A stretch of DNA of 64,000 bases from Aulostomus chinensis (taxonomy: Eukaryota; Chordata; Actinopteri; Syngnathiformes; Aulostomidae): contig JBBMOA010000004.1 in NCBI GenBank assembly GCA_037954235.1, positions 3,795,001-3,859,000 on the forward strand, in the 5' to 3' direction. Shown here in pieces: positions 21,810 to 33,165 of this stretch. The notes below the pieces were generated by a model. That model did not search any database, was not told the origin of the DNA, and saw only the letters and a program-made list of their open reading frames with translations. The position numbers were made by a program, and so were the translations under genes. Within the stretch, counting starts at the first letter, position 1; each line of letters opens with the position of its first letter.

Positions 21810-22995
21810 GAGATCTTGGCCAGGTCCCAGAGAACCAGACCTTTGTGCCTGCGACCGTGCCCACCGCACTGGCACCTCATCCCCTCTGTCTGTATTACTA
21901 CACACAGCAGATGCCAGATGCACACTTCTGTCCAGGTACCAACCTTGTAACTAAAAAATAAAAATTAAAAAAAACCTCAAATGCTACATTTCAAATGTTG
22001 TGACGTAGCCAGTTCAAGCAAATAGCAAAACCTATGTCCATTGCTAGTTTGTTACTTGTTAGCCTGATGGTGCAACTTAATAGCAACCTGTGACAAAGTT
22101 TCATGCTTTTGCAGGACCAGCAGGGGACATGAATGCCTGCCAGCTACCCATCACCAACTACTCTCAGCTTCTAGCACAGGCCAGCACCCCCCCGGTGCCT
22201 CTGGACCCCGAACACAAGAGGGCATTCCGCTTGTTTAAGAACAGGTACCAGCACCAGCATGCAATCTCAGCCAGGACGGTTCAGGTCACACTGTAAAGTA
22301 CACGGGATGTTTTCCCAGCATCTTCATGAAATATCTGAAGCTCTCTGATGTAGCGACTAGTAACAGAGCTAGCCGTAGCTGACACGCTAACTCCAAACAT
22401 GCAGACACCCGAGCGTCATTAGGTCGTTGTTAGCATTAGCTTCTCAAATTCCCTCCAAAAAGATTATTTGAGCGTAGCCAGGGCTGGACCAACGGAAAGC
22501 ACTGACAAACGTCACTCTGCATATGAATATATATATTTGACTTCCTTGTCACCCCGCTAGCTTCCCACTGTCTCTCATTTTCAGCTTGATGATTTTTTAG
22601 CCTCCGTAGTCCTGCTTGGCAACTTGTGAGCGACTGTAGTTTTTGAGACTCAAAATATTTTCCATATTTCCAGGTTTTAGGGCTCATTTCTGTGCCACTC
22701 TATGAGACAACTTAAGCAGGTTTTACCATGAAAGGGTTCGTGGCTACAATCTGCAATGAGTTAATTAATTTATTTTTTTTATGGGAGAAGATGTGAAGAA
22801 TTATTTTCCAGATAACTTTTTTTCAGGCTGAGTTCCAAGAGGTCTCGTGAAATGAAGAACATGTACGTTCGAAATCTGGAGAATGAGGTGGTCTACCTTG
22901 AAGAAAAACACAGGCGCCTGATTCTGGAGCTCAGGGCCTTGAAGACCAGCAGCGGTTTACAATCGTCCAGTGACTCTTCCAATGAAAAGACTTAA
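21810..22995 (+). CDS. Small bZIP transcription factor, 3' three exons (first exon not found)
   Basis: Exons are 21810-21935 (entered in phase 1), 22115-22244 and 22827-22995 (TAA). The phase pattern 1-1-2 is consistent and borders are GT-AG. The basic region is split by the last intron inside an arginine codon: KRAFRLFKNR | LSSKRSREMKNMY. The N-x7-R core is present, and four leucines at exact seven-residue spacing follow, starting 18 residues after the Asn (within NLENEVVYLEEKHRRLILEL...). The protein ends with a serine-rich tail and EKT. The N-terminal part is proline-rich (VPATVPTALAPHPL). This is clearly a nuclear DNA-binding dimeriser, but it matches no bZIP subfamily I can name. An exon with the start codon and a phase-1 donor must lie upstream. 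The polyadenylation signals at 23050 and 23069 support this as the gene's end. Confidence 0.75.
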
Positions 22996-23049
22996 GCTGT
23001 TTGGACTGGATTGGCTCATCTATTGTGCCAGTTCCTGCATCATAATAAT

Positions 23050-23074
23050 AATAAATGAGATAATATCAAATAAA
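23050..23074 (+). terminator. Two polyadenylation signals of the bZIP gene
   Basis: AATAAA occurs at 23050-23055 and again at 23069-23074, 55-75 bases after the bZIP stop codon. Confidence 0.6.
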
Positions 23075-23404
23075 AATGTGGAAAATATATGTCGTTCCCG
23101 ACATCATCCACCCACCAATATCTAGTCACTGTTTAAACATTACTATTAAAGTGTACAGTGTTTATATAAACAACCGGCTCATGCAAAAATTCTCTCAAAG
23201 AACTATGTTGATATGTTAGCTATTTAGCTAACTGGTAGCCTGTTAGCTTATTTGTGCTAGCATGCTACCCACGGTGCCCTCATTACTGATGACTATAAAG
23301 CTTCTACTTTTACAAAGCCTGTGATGGATGTGCAGGACAATTTAGAAGAAGGTGCTAAATGAATTTGAACAATTTAAACATATCAATATTGAATTTGATC
23401 AAAC

Positions 23405-23500
23405 TGTGATGGACGGGTGACTTGTCCAGGTTGACCCCGCCTCTCGCCTGATGACAACTGGGATCAGCTCCCCGAACAGTATAAGTGGTTCGCGATGGAT
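23405..23500 (+). mobile_element. 3' fragment of family B SINE
   Basis: It contains CTGTGATGGACGGGTGAC, TTGTCCAGGTTGACCCCGCC, TCTCGCCTGA and a GATGGATGGA tail in the same order as the 3' half of the element at 3681-4085. The tRNA-like head is missing, as in 5'-truncated copies. Confidence 0.65.
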
Positions 23501-26010
23501 GGAATTGTATCAAAATTAAAGGACATGTAAAGTTATGTCAATTTTCTTACACAGAGCAAAAACTGCAGCAAAAGTTATCTAATGACACAAGTATAAAGTT
23601 CACTTAAGTCAAGTCAAGAGTCAAGATTTAAAATACATATTGCAAGACTTGTTGACTTGCATGTTCAGACTACCAGCGACGCTCATGTGACAGATTGCAC
23701 GTGACCTCAACCAGAGCTGACATGTGACCTAACAACTCTGTATAGATCACGCCCGCACGGAGTTTAAGGCCTTCAAGCAAACTGGAACTGTCCAGTTGAC
23801 TACGACACAGCACTTCAGAAGTTCCATGACCTGGATGACCGAGAACCTGCGCCCACTTATTGTCAGACTGTGATTGAAACAACTTCCCCTACTGGATGTT
23901 GAATGTTGACAGCTGTGGTAGGATCGTCAGCGCAGACTGAGTTTGTGAAATTCACCTTCCTGCAGATGTGATTACCTCGCGTGTACTTGCACCTCGACGC
24001 ATCAACACCCTTAAATACTTTGTACGTGCTGTGACAGACAGACAGTCGAGGTTCTGGGGAGACGGCGGGCTTCTGTAGGCCATCCTGGAAGTTAGTATCG
24101 CCAAAAGCCGATGGGGTTTTCACTCTAGATTTTGGATTCTTGCAGAAAATAAACTCTGCAGCCAACAATATCAATCAATTATTTTCTGGCTCATAAAGAC
24201 ATAGAATGCTTAAATAAGGAAATGCATATTGCTCTAACCCAAAAAAGGCATTTTTTTTTCGGTGGTAAAGATGTGGCTCTGGCGTATCTCTTGTCAGAGC
24301 CCAAAGGCGAGACTCCTCTCAACTTTACACACATAATTACACTCACCTTCAAGTTCTTATGTGCTCTCTGCCTCGTCTGGTGACCCCCCAGATGACAACG
24401 AAGCCGTTTTAGCACCTCCAGTGTTTATTTAGCCCCGAGGCCGAATCCATCTCCTCACATGTTATGTCATAGAACTGAGCGTGCAGGGGAAGAATGGTGG
24501 TGGTGTGGGCTTACTGTTGACACTGACTTCACCTGGTCCCTGACTTTGAATTAGATAAAACTGAACTGCCTAACTCTACCTGAGCGAGTAAGATAAACAG
24601 ACGCTATGGTGGCAGCGGCAACACAAGTCACCGCATGACACGGATGACATAAATGTTCAATAAACACTTTCACGCGTGCATTTGAATGTCACACAGACTT
24701 GAAATAGAAACTGTATATATCAATAATCTTGACTTTCAAAGCCCACCTTAGATTTAGTCTGTGCCACTCAGTGCTTGGGGTGAATTGGTTCCTTTTCCGT
24801 CTAACTTGCAGGAAAACCTTGGAAATTCTTATCAAAATTATAACACAAACATTGCCTGTCAGACTATTTCTGTCTCATGTGCTGCAGGGGTCGTGTGAGA
24901 GGGTCACTGAAGATTGCAAAGTTTCAGCCTGTTGTGACGTTACAGACCAAATGTGACTGAATTCCACAATGCATTTTTAATTGAACATCTTTGAATCCAT
25001 GTGAGCCTTTCAACCATAGACATGTTGAAATTGATTAGTTGGAGCTCACCCAGCTAAAATGTAGCTTGCTGCTGCCCTCAAGTGGTGATGAAGGTACGTT
25101 TGAGTAAAAATAAACTGGATCATGTCTTCATGTTGTGAGGAACATTGATTTTCTTCTTCCTCTGGTGCGCAGGGCAGTTTTTTTTCCACCTGAATGGACA
25201 ACATATTGGACTTGATTCTGGCTCTGGTGTTGGATAAGGTCAAAGGTCACAGTCACCTCATACTAGGGCCGTACCTCAGGAACACATCGAGGGATTGTCT
25301 TCAAATTTAAGAGGAACAGCCTGTGGCTGGAGGATGAGCTTATTTCCAGCATTTTCACATTCAACACATTCATACTAATCAGACTCTTTTCCAACTACTT
25401 ACACTGAGTCATTTCTAAATGTTTACACCGTTTCCAGTGATTTTCAAGTTTTTTTCCCACACAAAATTAAATAAACACTCTTCAAACTTAAAAAATCAGA
25501 CTTGCAGTCCACTGAATGCCTAAAAAAAAAAACTTTATTACTTTGGTATTCTCATACATAAATTATACAATATTCAGCAAGTTCAATTTTTCCAGTCTGC
25601 AATACAGTCAGTTTTTCTGCACTCATGTTGCATTACCATCAAGAAACACTTTTTCTGGTTGCATACAGAGTTGAATAGGCCGTTCTCAAAGCAGATGTAC
25701 AGAGGTGAACACAAGTATAGTTAATAACAATAAATTATGGTCCTGGTTCTCATGCAGCCTGCAGGGACACAATATAGAAGAGCGTCGCAAAACTGCTGCC
25801 ATGAAAAGAGTTTGTACACACTTCTTGCCCCTTTTCCTACCATGTATCACTAGTTTACTTCATTTTTTTGTTTAAGGAAGAGATGGAGTTATCAAAAAAA
25901 AGTGAAATTCTGGAATTTGGTCCCACGGCCAGAGCTAAAGTACAAAATAGTTCAAAATAAGGACAAAACAAATTTTAAATATGCTCATGTTAAACAAACA
26001 TTTGTGAGAA

Positions 26011-26021
26011 CCCCCCCCCCC

Positions 26022-26079
<58 letters not shown>
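26011..26079. repeat. C run plus long (TA)n microsatellite
   Basis: Eleven C, a short GTGTG spacer, then about 26 TA units. Strongly prone to slippage and to unwinding. Confidence 0.9.
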
Positions 26080-26084
<5 letters not shown>

Positions 26085-26125
26085 TAAATATAAACAGTAT
26101 ATACACACATATATATAAATATATC

Positions 26126-26127
26126 TT

Positions 26128-26159
<32 letters not shown>

Positions 26160-26262
26160 GCTATCTATCTATCTATCTATCCATCTATCTATCTCGTGCT
26201 CTCTCGAAAGATAGATAGATAGATCGATAGATAGATCGATAGATAGATAGATAGATAGATAT
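26126..26262. repeat. Inverted (CTAT)n / (ATAG)n tetranucleotide array
   Basis: About 70 bases of CTAT repeat on the left are followed by a short GC-containing spacer (about 26194-26207, CTCGTGCTCTCTCGA). About 55 bases of the complementary ATAG repeat lie on the right, so the two arms can form one long hairpin. It ends about 235 bases before the trmu start codon. Confidence 0.9.
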
Positions 26263-26364
26263 AAATATTTTATAACACCATGATATTTACAGTATTACAA
26301 TACTTGCGCCACCACAAAAGGTTCCACTTGGGCATGGTTTGCACGTCGGACATAATTTCAACAC

Positions 26365-26390
26365 GGACTACCATGGCGGCTCCTTCACGC
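26365..26390 (+). promoter_or_regulatory. Probable trmu core promoter element (YY1-like)
   Basis: CTACCATGGCGGCTCC at about 26368-26383 fits the YY1-type CCATGGCGGC element often found at the start of housekeeping gene transcripts. It lies about 120 bases before the trmu start codon, with no TATA box nearby. Motif match only. Confidence 0.4.
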
Positions 26391-26497
26391 ATAGTGACAA
26401 CCATTCTCCGTGGTTAAGGAAAAAGTTAGCTAACTTTCTTTCTTTCAAAAGAACACATCTTTATCATAGTACAGTATAGTCTCTCTTTTTTTAGAAA

Positions 26498-29400
26498 ATG
26501 GGTTTTACACGTCACGTCGTGTGCGCCATGTCCGGCGGCGTTGACAGCTCCGTGGCGGCGCTGTTGTTGAAGAGAAGAGGTGAGACATGAGTGTGACACC
26601 TACCGACAAATGTGTTCTTCGTAGTAGTTCTTTCAGGCGCAGAAACTGCTCTGCTTCAGGAAGACTCGGAGAACAGTGAGCTCCTTTGTTTGGTGAAGCC
26701 GCTGAAATGTTGCATTTTTTCGTCCTTTATGTGAAGGTTACAGCGTCACAGGAGTTTTTATGAAGAACTGGGACTCCCTTGATGAAAGTGGTGTGTGCAC
26801 CACAGAGAAGGACTGTGAGGACGCCTACAGGGTGTGTCAGACCCTGGACATCCCCTTCCATCAAGTGTCTTATGTTAAAGAGTACTGGCATGAGGTCTTC
26901 AGGTGTGTAAGCCAGACTTTAATGCGTTAAATTTCTTATTTATATGAATATCATCTGTGACCTTTGACCCTTTCAGTAACCTTCTGAAGGAATACGAGAG
27001 GGGCTGGACTCCAAATCCAGATATCCTGTGCAACAAGCATATAAAATTCAACCACTTCCACAAGTATGCTGTCACAACTCTTGGTATGTGCTCGTGTTGT
27101 TGACCAAAACGATTTCTAGGAGGCGTCACAAAGTTGTCTTACATACGGTGTGGAATCATGGTTGGTAGGTGCCGATGCCCTGGCAACCGGCCACTACGCC
27201 AGGACATCGCAAGAAGACGAAGAGGTCTTTCAGCAGACGCACACCCCGCCACCCACCGCGCTTTTCAGAAATCGCTTTGAGATCCGAAACCGTGAGTGTG
27301 TGACTCCTCCTGACACAATCGCTTCTCGTAAACTAAAAATTTACCCTCCTTCTTTGCAACTCTTTTTTTTTTTTTTTTCCCGCCTCCCACGACTTCTGCC
27401 ACCACCAGCGGTGAGGCTGTTCATGGGAGCCGACTGTGTCAAAGATCAAACCTTCTTCCTCAGTCAGGTCTCGCAGGAAGCCTTACGACAAACCCTGTTC
27501 CCACTTGCCGGACTCACCAAGGAGTACGTGAAGAAGATCGCCGCTGAAGCTGGCTTTCACCACGTGCTGAAGAAGAAGGAGGCACGTCTACGGGGGGGGG
27601 GGGGGGGGGGACGCACGATGTCGCGGTTTGAAATTCATGCTGATGTTTAAACTTTTTAATGAGGATCTTTGTAAAAACAAACAACTGTTAATGTCCCCTC
27701 AGAGCATGGGCATCTGCTTCATCGGAACGAGAAATTTTGAAAACTTTATTTTGGAGGTTAGCAGTCATTTCTTGGATTTTTCTTGTGTGTTTTTAAACCG
27801 TTGCTTCCTTGATTCCTGAGCTGATAGACTTTTTTTATATCAGTACCTAGAGGCTAAACCTGGGAACTTTGTCTCCATCGAGGACGGGACTGTCCTGGGA
27901 CAACACAAAGGTCTCTTAAAGTAACGTAAATCCCTTTAAAGCTACTTTTGCTTCGCGGTAATGTTTGATCTGTTGTTCCAGGCTGGTTCACCCTGACGCT
28001 GGGCCAGAGGGCGAGGATTGGAGGGCTGAGAGACGCTTGCTTTGTCGTGGACAAAGACGTCACCACCAGGGACGTGTTTGTGGTGAGCAAATCAGTCCAT
28101 CTCCCTAAAGTGTCGTCGTTTTTGTTTCTCTTTATTTAAAGTGAGGTCGTTTTTGTTTCTCTTTATTCAACCCTGGTTCAGGCGCCGACCACCAATCACC
28201 CGGCTCTTTTCCGTGACACGATACGAACGGACCGCTTCCACTGGATGACAGTCGACCCACCTCCGGAAATAATCCGGACCAAGATGATGGAGTGTCACTT
28301 CCGCTTCTTCCACCAGATGCCGCTCAGTGAGTTTTCTATCCGGTTTCGGAACTGAACTTTTCAATTTGTTGGCGGGATTGGATTGATGGGGAATATTAGA
28401 ACAGGGTATTGGTACAGGTATCAGAATGATAGTGTGGATCCACATTCCATAAAGCACCATAATCCGACTGATTTGGAGCTTTGGAATACATTTAAATGTT
28501 CTACATTTGTGTATACTTTTTCTCTTTTCCTTTGAAAGAAAGGACTGAGTGGTTTATTTAAGCGCTCTGTAACTGTAGAGAGACTTTAGTGATGGAATCC
28601 TTTCCAAAACTTAACTTAAACTGAGAAAACACCAGGGTCTTGTTTAGTGAAGCAGGATTAGAGGGTTAGCGAGCTTCATCCAGGCTCATCTCAGGATTTT
28701 CTGAACCATGAAGGTGGCTGACTTTAAGAGAATACATCACAGTGCTCACATCACAGTGCTCACATCAAAGAGGTCACATGCTGCTCTGGAGCAGGCAAAG
28801 GAAATGAGACTGGATCCATCACATCTCATTGAGCGTGCCAGCAGACGCTCTGATTGAGGGAGATTGACAGAAAAGGCTGTGTTGTGTTTCCTGTTCAGAA
28901 CCTCAATGAACACCGCCCATATTTTGTCTCCCCTACAGAGAGAATAATTGGTATTTCCCACTTCGTGTCTCACCCAGACGTAGTCAGTGAAACATCTCGC
29001 AGTCTGACTGCTGTTTTCACAACTGGCTTATTTAGGAATGAAAACTGACAGCAATATTTGATATCACTGCCTTTAAATACGACTCATCTCGGCCACCCAT
29101 TCCTTTAACGGTGGACTAATTAACTGGGATGAGAAAAATATCTGTTAATTTCCAGCTCTGCCTGGCCTGCAGCAAATGTGGATGAAACGGATATGCTGTC
29201 GTTGGTTTGAGTGACATTCGTGGTTCTCCACTTCTCTATGGTGGTGATTGGTTGTCTCGTGCTGGCTCCGCCCCTTTTTGTGAGCGCGTACACAAACTAT
29301 TGTGGTACTGCTTATCTCTCACTGTGGTTGTTTGTGTTGGCTGCTTTGTAGCACAGCCCGTGTTCTCATGCTGAATATACGAATGAACCGAACTGTACTT

Positions 29401-31095
29401 TATAGCCTGAAGGCCACGTCACCTGCTCGCTCACGTTAGCAGTACACCTGGATATTAACATGGTTCTCGTTTACAGTCTGAATTGGTTTCAGTTTTCCTA
29501 AAGGTCCCCAACCCGGTTTGTAGTTGACAGGAAGTCAGACATATTTGTTTACTACACAAAACCTTCAGATTGTGTAAAAAGGAGTTTTCTCTGTGTGTTC
29601 CAGTTCCCTGCACCGTGACTCTGAACATGGACGGCTCTGTATGGATCTCACTGTCCCAGCCAGTCAGAGCTCTGACACCTGGACAGGTAACAGCTGACAC
29701 ACACTTACTACACAACCTACTGTAGTGCACACAGGCATAAGTGATTTCTGCACTCGCTGGCCACTTTATTAGGTACACCTGTTCAACTGCTCCTTCGTGC
29801 AAATCTCTAACCAGCTCGACTCACACGGCAGCAGCTTAGTAAGGCCTGTAGACGTAGGCGAGACGATGTGCTCGAGGTCAGACCGGCATCAGAATGGCAA
29901 AGAAAGATGATTGACAAGTCTTTCAAGGTGCCGTGGTTGTTTGTGCCGGACGGGTTGGTCTGTGTATTTCAGAAACTGCGGATCCTCTGGGATTTTCCCA
30001 CATAAGCATCTCTACAGTTTCCAGAGAATGGTTAGAAAAAGAGAAAGTATCCAGTGAGCAGTGGTTGAAAATGCCTTGTTGATGTAACCTTGAGGCGGGC
30101 GGCTGACAGGAGCGGAGCACCATACCGGACAACTCCTGCCTGCTAACAGGAAACTGAGGCTCCAGCTCACATAAATTGGAAGTAATAGGCTAGAAAAACC
30201 TTTCCTGGTGTGATGAGTCTTGATTTCTGCGACACCATGCAGATGTTAGGGTCTGAATTTGGCTTTCTGTCAACAGTTCAGGTTGCTGCCAGTGGTGTGG
30301 GAGATGTTTATTCGTCACATTTCGGGCGCCTTAGTAGCAACTGAGCACGGTTTAAACACCTCAACCTACCTGAGTGTCGTTGCTGACCACGTGGAACCCT
30401 TCATGACCACAGTGGACCTATCTTCTCATGGCTACTTCCAGCAGGATAACGCACCATGTCACAGGGCTCAAATCATCCAAAACTAGTTTCTAGGACATGA
30501 CGTTGAGTTCGCTGGACTCATGTGGTCTCCACGGTCACCAGCCCTCAGTCCACTAGAGCACCTTTGGGATGTGGTGGAATGGGAGATTGGCAATCATGGA
30601 TGTGGAGCCGGCAAATCTGCTGCAGCTGCCTGACGCTGTCATGTCAGTATCTCTGAGGAATGGTTCCAGCACATTGTTCATTCTGTGCCACGAAGAACTA
30701 AGGCAAAAGGGGGTCCAGCCTGGTACTGTCCAGGTGTACCTAGTAAAGGGGCAGGTGAGCGTGGACCAACCACTCAGGGTGCTTTAACACAATCTGGCAC
30801 ATTCATACACTTTCGGCAAAGGCGTCAGGGGTGACAGCGTTAGGAGCCTTCTGATTACCTGACGACGACCTGCTCTGTCTCCTGAGCTACCGCCACGCCC
30901 CCCAGTGTAAATGAGAGAGTGTGTAAAGTCCTGTTGTACTTCTTCCTCCAGTATGCGGTGCTGTACAAAGGGGACGAGTGTCTGGGGAGTGGTAAGATCA
31001 TTCAGCTGGGGCCCAGTGAACACACACTCCAGCAGGGTCGAGAGCGTTTGCTCACAGCCGCCCAGCAGAAGGAGACCCCTGAACCGGCCAGCTGA
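26498..31095 (+). CDS. trmu: Mitochondrial tRNA-specific 2-thiouridylase 1 (trmu), complete, 11 exons, 414 aa
   Basis: Exons: 26498-26579, 26737-26902, 26977-27083, 27169-27291, 27409-27581, 27703-27756, 27844-27910, 27982-28082, 28182-28326, 29604-29686 and 30952-31095 (TGA). Joined, they give 1,245 bases in one frame. The N-terminal PP-loop SGGVDSS (residues 12-18) binds ATP. The catalytic cysteines of the MnmA/TRMU family are visible as Cys101 in NPDILCN and Cys222 in SMGICFIG. GWFTLTLGQRARIGGL and the C-terminal beta-barrel region (FRFFHQMPL to YAVLYKGDECLGSG) follow. The enzyme makes the 2-thio group of the wobble uridine in mitochondrial tRNA Lys, Glu and Gln. Length is close to the human protein (about 420 aa). 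Oddities: intron 5 has a GC donor, and intron 10 holds a dead Tc1-type element. Confidence 0.96.
27592..27610 (+). repeat. G homopolymer in trmu intron 5
   Basis: Nineteen G, starting ten bases after the GC splice donor. Length in the assembly may be unreliable. Confidence 0.85.
29757..30755 (+). mobile_element. Decayed Tc1/mariner-type DNA transposon in trmu intron 10
   Basis: The ends are inverted repeats. CTGGCCACTTTATTAGGTAC at 29757 matches, reversed, the CAGGTGTACCTAGTAAAGGG at 30731; about 20 of the 22 compared positions agree. Between them, plus-strand fragments read as a Tc1 DDE transposase: YFQQDNAPCHRAQIIQN, a stop at the following tryptophan position, then SPRSPALSPLEHLWDVVE. Upstream pieces are in other frames. 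Length (about 1.0 kb) is shorter than typical 1.3-1.6 kb autonomous elements, so internal sequence is lost. It sits wholly within the intron and should be spliced out. Confidence 0.88.
30259..30640 (+). pseudogene. Tc1-type transposase remnant
   Basis: The plus-strand frame from about 30290 reads GALVATEHGLNTSTYLSVVA, then VEPFMTTVDLSSHGYFQQDN, and meets a TAG at about 30484-30486. In the same frame after it come FLGHDVEFAGLMWSPRSPAL and PLEHLWDVVEWEI. The second catalytic aspartate (QQDNAPCHRA) and the final acidic residue of the DDE triad (PLEHLWD region) are recognisable. The premature stop and missing N-terminal DNA-binding domain make it inactive. Confidence 0.8.
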
Positions 31096-32790
31096 GGTGA
31101 CCCGTCGCAGCGCGGTGCTGGTGGAAGACCGTCCCGTGTACCCGGTAGAGCTCATCGTGATTGGGTTCTCTCCTGCTGGTCGTGACATGCCAGCAGTACT
31201 GATGAGCTCTTCTGTTAGCCGACCAGTGTTAGCTTAGCTGGTGTTTGGGAGTGACGACCGCATGCTAACCCGGTGGTTCACTCAGTAATCGGCACTTCCG
31301 TATCTTCAAGGAATCAAACTTCTGAGCCCATCATTGCAGTTTTCTGACGTATTATTGATGCACAGGAAGTGAGGAAGGTGAGGCTCATTTGTGACAGCAA
31401 ATGCATCTGGTTTTCTCTTGGTTATTTTGTGTCATGTGACTCTAATATCTCCCCCTCCAAAAAAAACTTTTATCCTTGTTGCTATTCTTCAAACTCCTGC
31501 CGCCACCAGTATTGATCTTAACAGGTTATTGGTGATCAGCGTCGGTCTCAGGATCCGCGGCTTTTAGAGTCGACAAAAATGAAGCTACTTTGTTGTTTTA
31601 AAAAAAGAAGAAGAAGAAGAAGCTTTGTGGGGGTAAAACTGAGCCAAATGTTTGCCTTGGGCTACTAAAAATGAGATGCTAGTTTCAGCACAGCTTCGTT
31701 AGTCCCTTTTAAATCTTGACACAGAGAAATATATTTGAACCTCTTCCTCAACTGTTCTGTACAATAATTATTTTTCATGCTCATTTTAGATTGACGCAAT
31801 TTAATGCTTGGAAAGTGCCTTTTCTGTTAGGTTAGAGAAAAAAATCAACGAAACTACATTTTAAAATCAGGTGAATGCAACTCATTGATGGAGGTGTCAA
31901 CTTGTTTTTCTGTTTGTGTGTACTGTAATTTTATGTCGCCTCACCTTCGTTTTGTTAAATTCGCCACTGTAGATTTTGATGTGGACTTTTCTGGTTATTT
32001 CGTGATGCGTGAACACGTGTTTCAGAGAGTATGCGGTCACGAAAACGCTCTCAAAGAGTGGAAACGTGAAAGTCGTGGTTTTGTTTCATTTTGGTAAAAT
32101 ATGTTCATGAACCCTGACAAGCATCCGACCACAGGGGGGCGCTGATGCGCAAGCTAAACCTCCAGTTGTTCTGCAGTCAGCCATTGTCATGCATATGCTA
32201 TTTACTGGACCGTCACGATTTCATCTTATTAATATGCAAATTAGTCACCATAAAGTCTTGAGTTCCCAGACGGAACTCAGATTTATCAACGCAGTTTTTT
32301 GTTTTTTTACTGTGCAAAATAAGAAAAATGTGAATAAGTCGAGAAAACAACCGCTTTAATGAGAGATCAAAAGTTGTAGGAAAAGAGTGAACTGTTGTGT
32401 TGATACCTCACTTTTAACTAATAAAGGTAATAAATATACTCTAAAACTGTGTCTCTACAACGTCACAGCGGAAGTCTGTTGAATGAGATATTTTATTGAA
32501 GTGATCAGTTTATTGGACGTCCTTGCTTGCTCCAGTCTAGAACTTTATTTGGAGGGTGCAGGTTAGTTGATTCATCGAGTAACATGCAAACATGCAGGTG
32601 TATGTGATGGATTTGAGTGGTTTTCGTCCCGTGGGCGGAACCGCAGCAGTTAATTCCAGCGGTGGTTTCATCTCCTTTCAGTCTGTCTCCCTCCGCACCA
32701 TCACTGCTGCCGAGCATTTGAATAAACAAAAGTTGAGAGGGAGCGACTCTCCATTCGGAATCTTCCAGGCTCTCACACCATTGCCATAAC
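31096..32790. other. Intergenic DNA between trmu and celsr1
   Basis: This holds the trmu 3' UTR and about 1.5 kb without recognisable exons. There are A-rich and GAA-type runs near 31600-31620. No clear AATAAA is seen close to the trmu stop, so its polyadenylation site is unresolved. The frame at 32505-32792 on the minus strand has no familiar features. Confidence 0.4.
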
Positions 32791-32799
32791 AATGCAGTT

Positions 32800-33165
32800 G
32801 CGCGGATTGGTCACCCGGTCAGGACCACTTCCTACATCTCCATGAGAAAAAAAAAAAAAAAAAACCTCTCCTGTGAAAGCGTCCCGGAGGGGGAACCCAG
32901 CAGGTTTATGGTAATCAGCCTCCGAGGAGGAGGAGGAGGAGGAGGAGGAGAGCTACGGAGCCATTTTGTCGTCATTTTAAACTCTGTGTGTGAGAGTGTG
33001 TGAACGCAGCCGATGCGCGCCGTGGATACGCTGACACTATGGATACCAGGCGACTTTTTCCACGTTAAAACTTCAGCATGAGGGGGAAAAGTAAAACGCG
33101 GTGCTGGCAGAGGGAGAGTTAATGCTTTTTCCGAGGAGTTTGGGTTTAGTTGAACGGGATCTGGC
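32800..33165 (+). promoter_or_regulatory. Putative celsr1 promoter / 5' UTR
   Basis: An inverted CCAAT box (GCGGATTGGTCACCCGG, 32802-32818) is followed by an A18-19 run (about 32847-32864), a (GGA)n stretch (32929-32951), and a GC-richer leader with GATGCGCGCCGTGG (33012-33025) leading to the ATG. Signals are suggestive only; the start of transcription cannot be placed. Confidence 0.35.

Larger units (their letters stand above)
23501..26370. other. Intergenic DNA between the bZIP gene and trmu
   Basis: No exon is recognised. Part of 23690-24170 resembles dispersed fish repeat sequence (for example CCATGACCTGGATGACCGAG) but cannot be assigned. At 25533-25540 the minus strand reads AATAAAG followed by a T-rich run. 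It could be the 3' end of an unannotated minus-strand transcript, but no minus-strand coding exon is seen to its right. The segment 26011-26262 is repeat DNA, described separately. Confidence 0.4.

Noticed and set aside
29604..31095. Transposase as part of a trmu fusion protein
   Set aside because: Exons 10 and 11 of trmu join in phase without it, and the transposase remnant has a stop and lies between normal splice sites.
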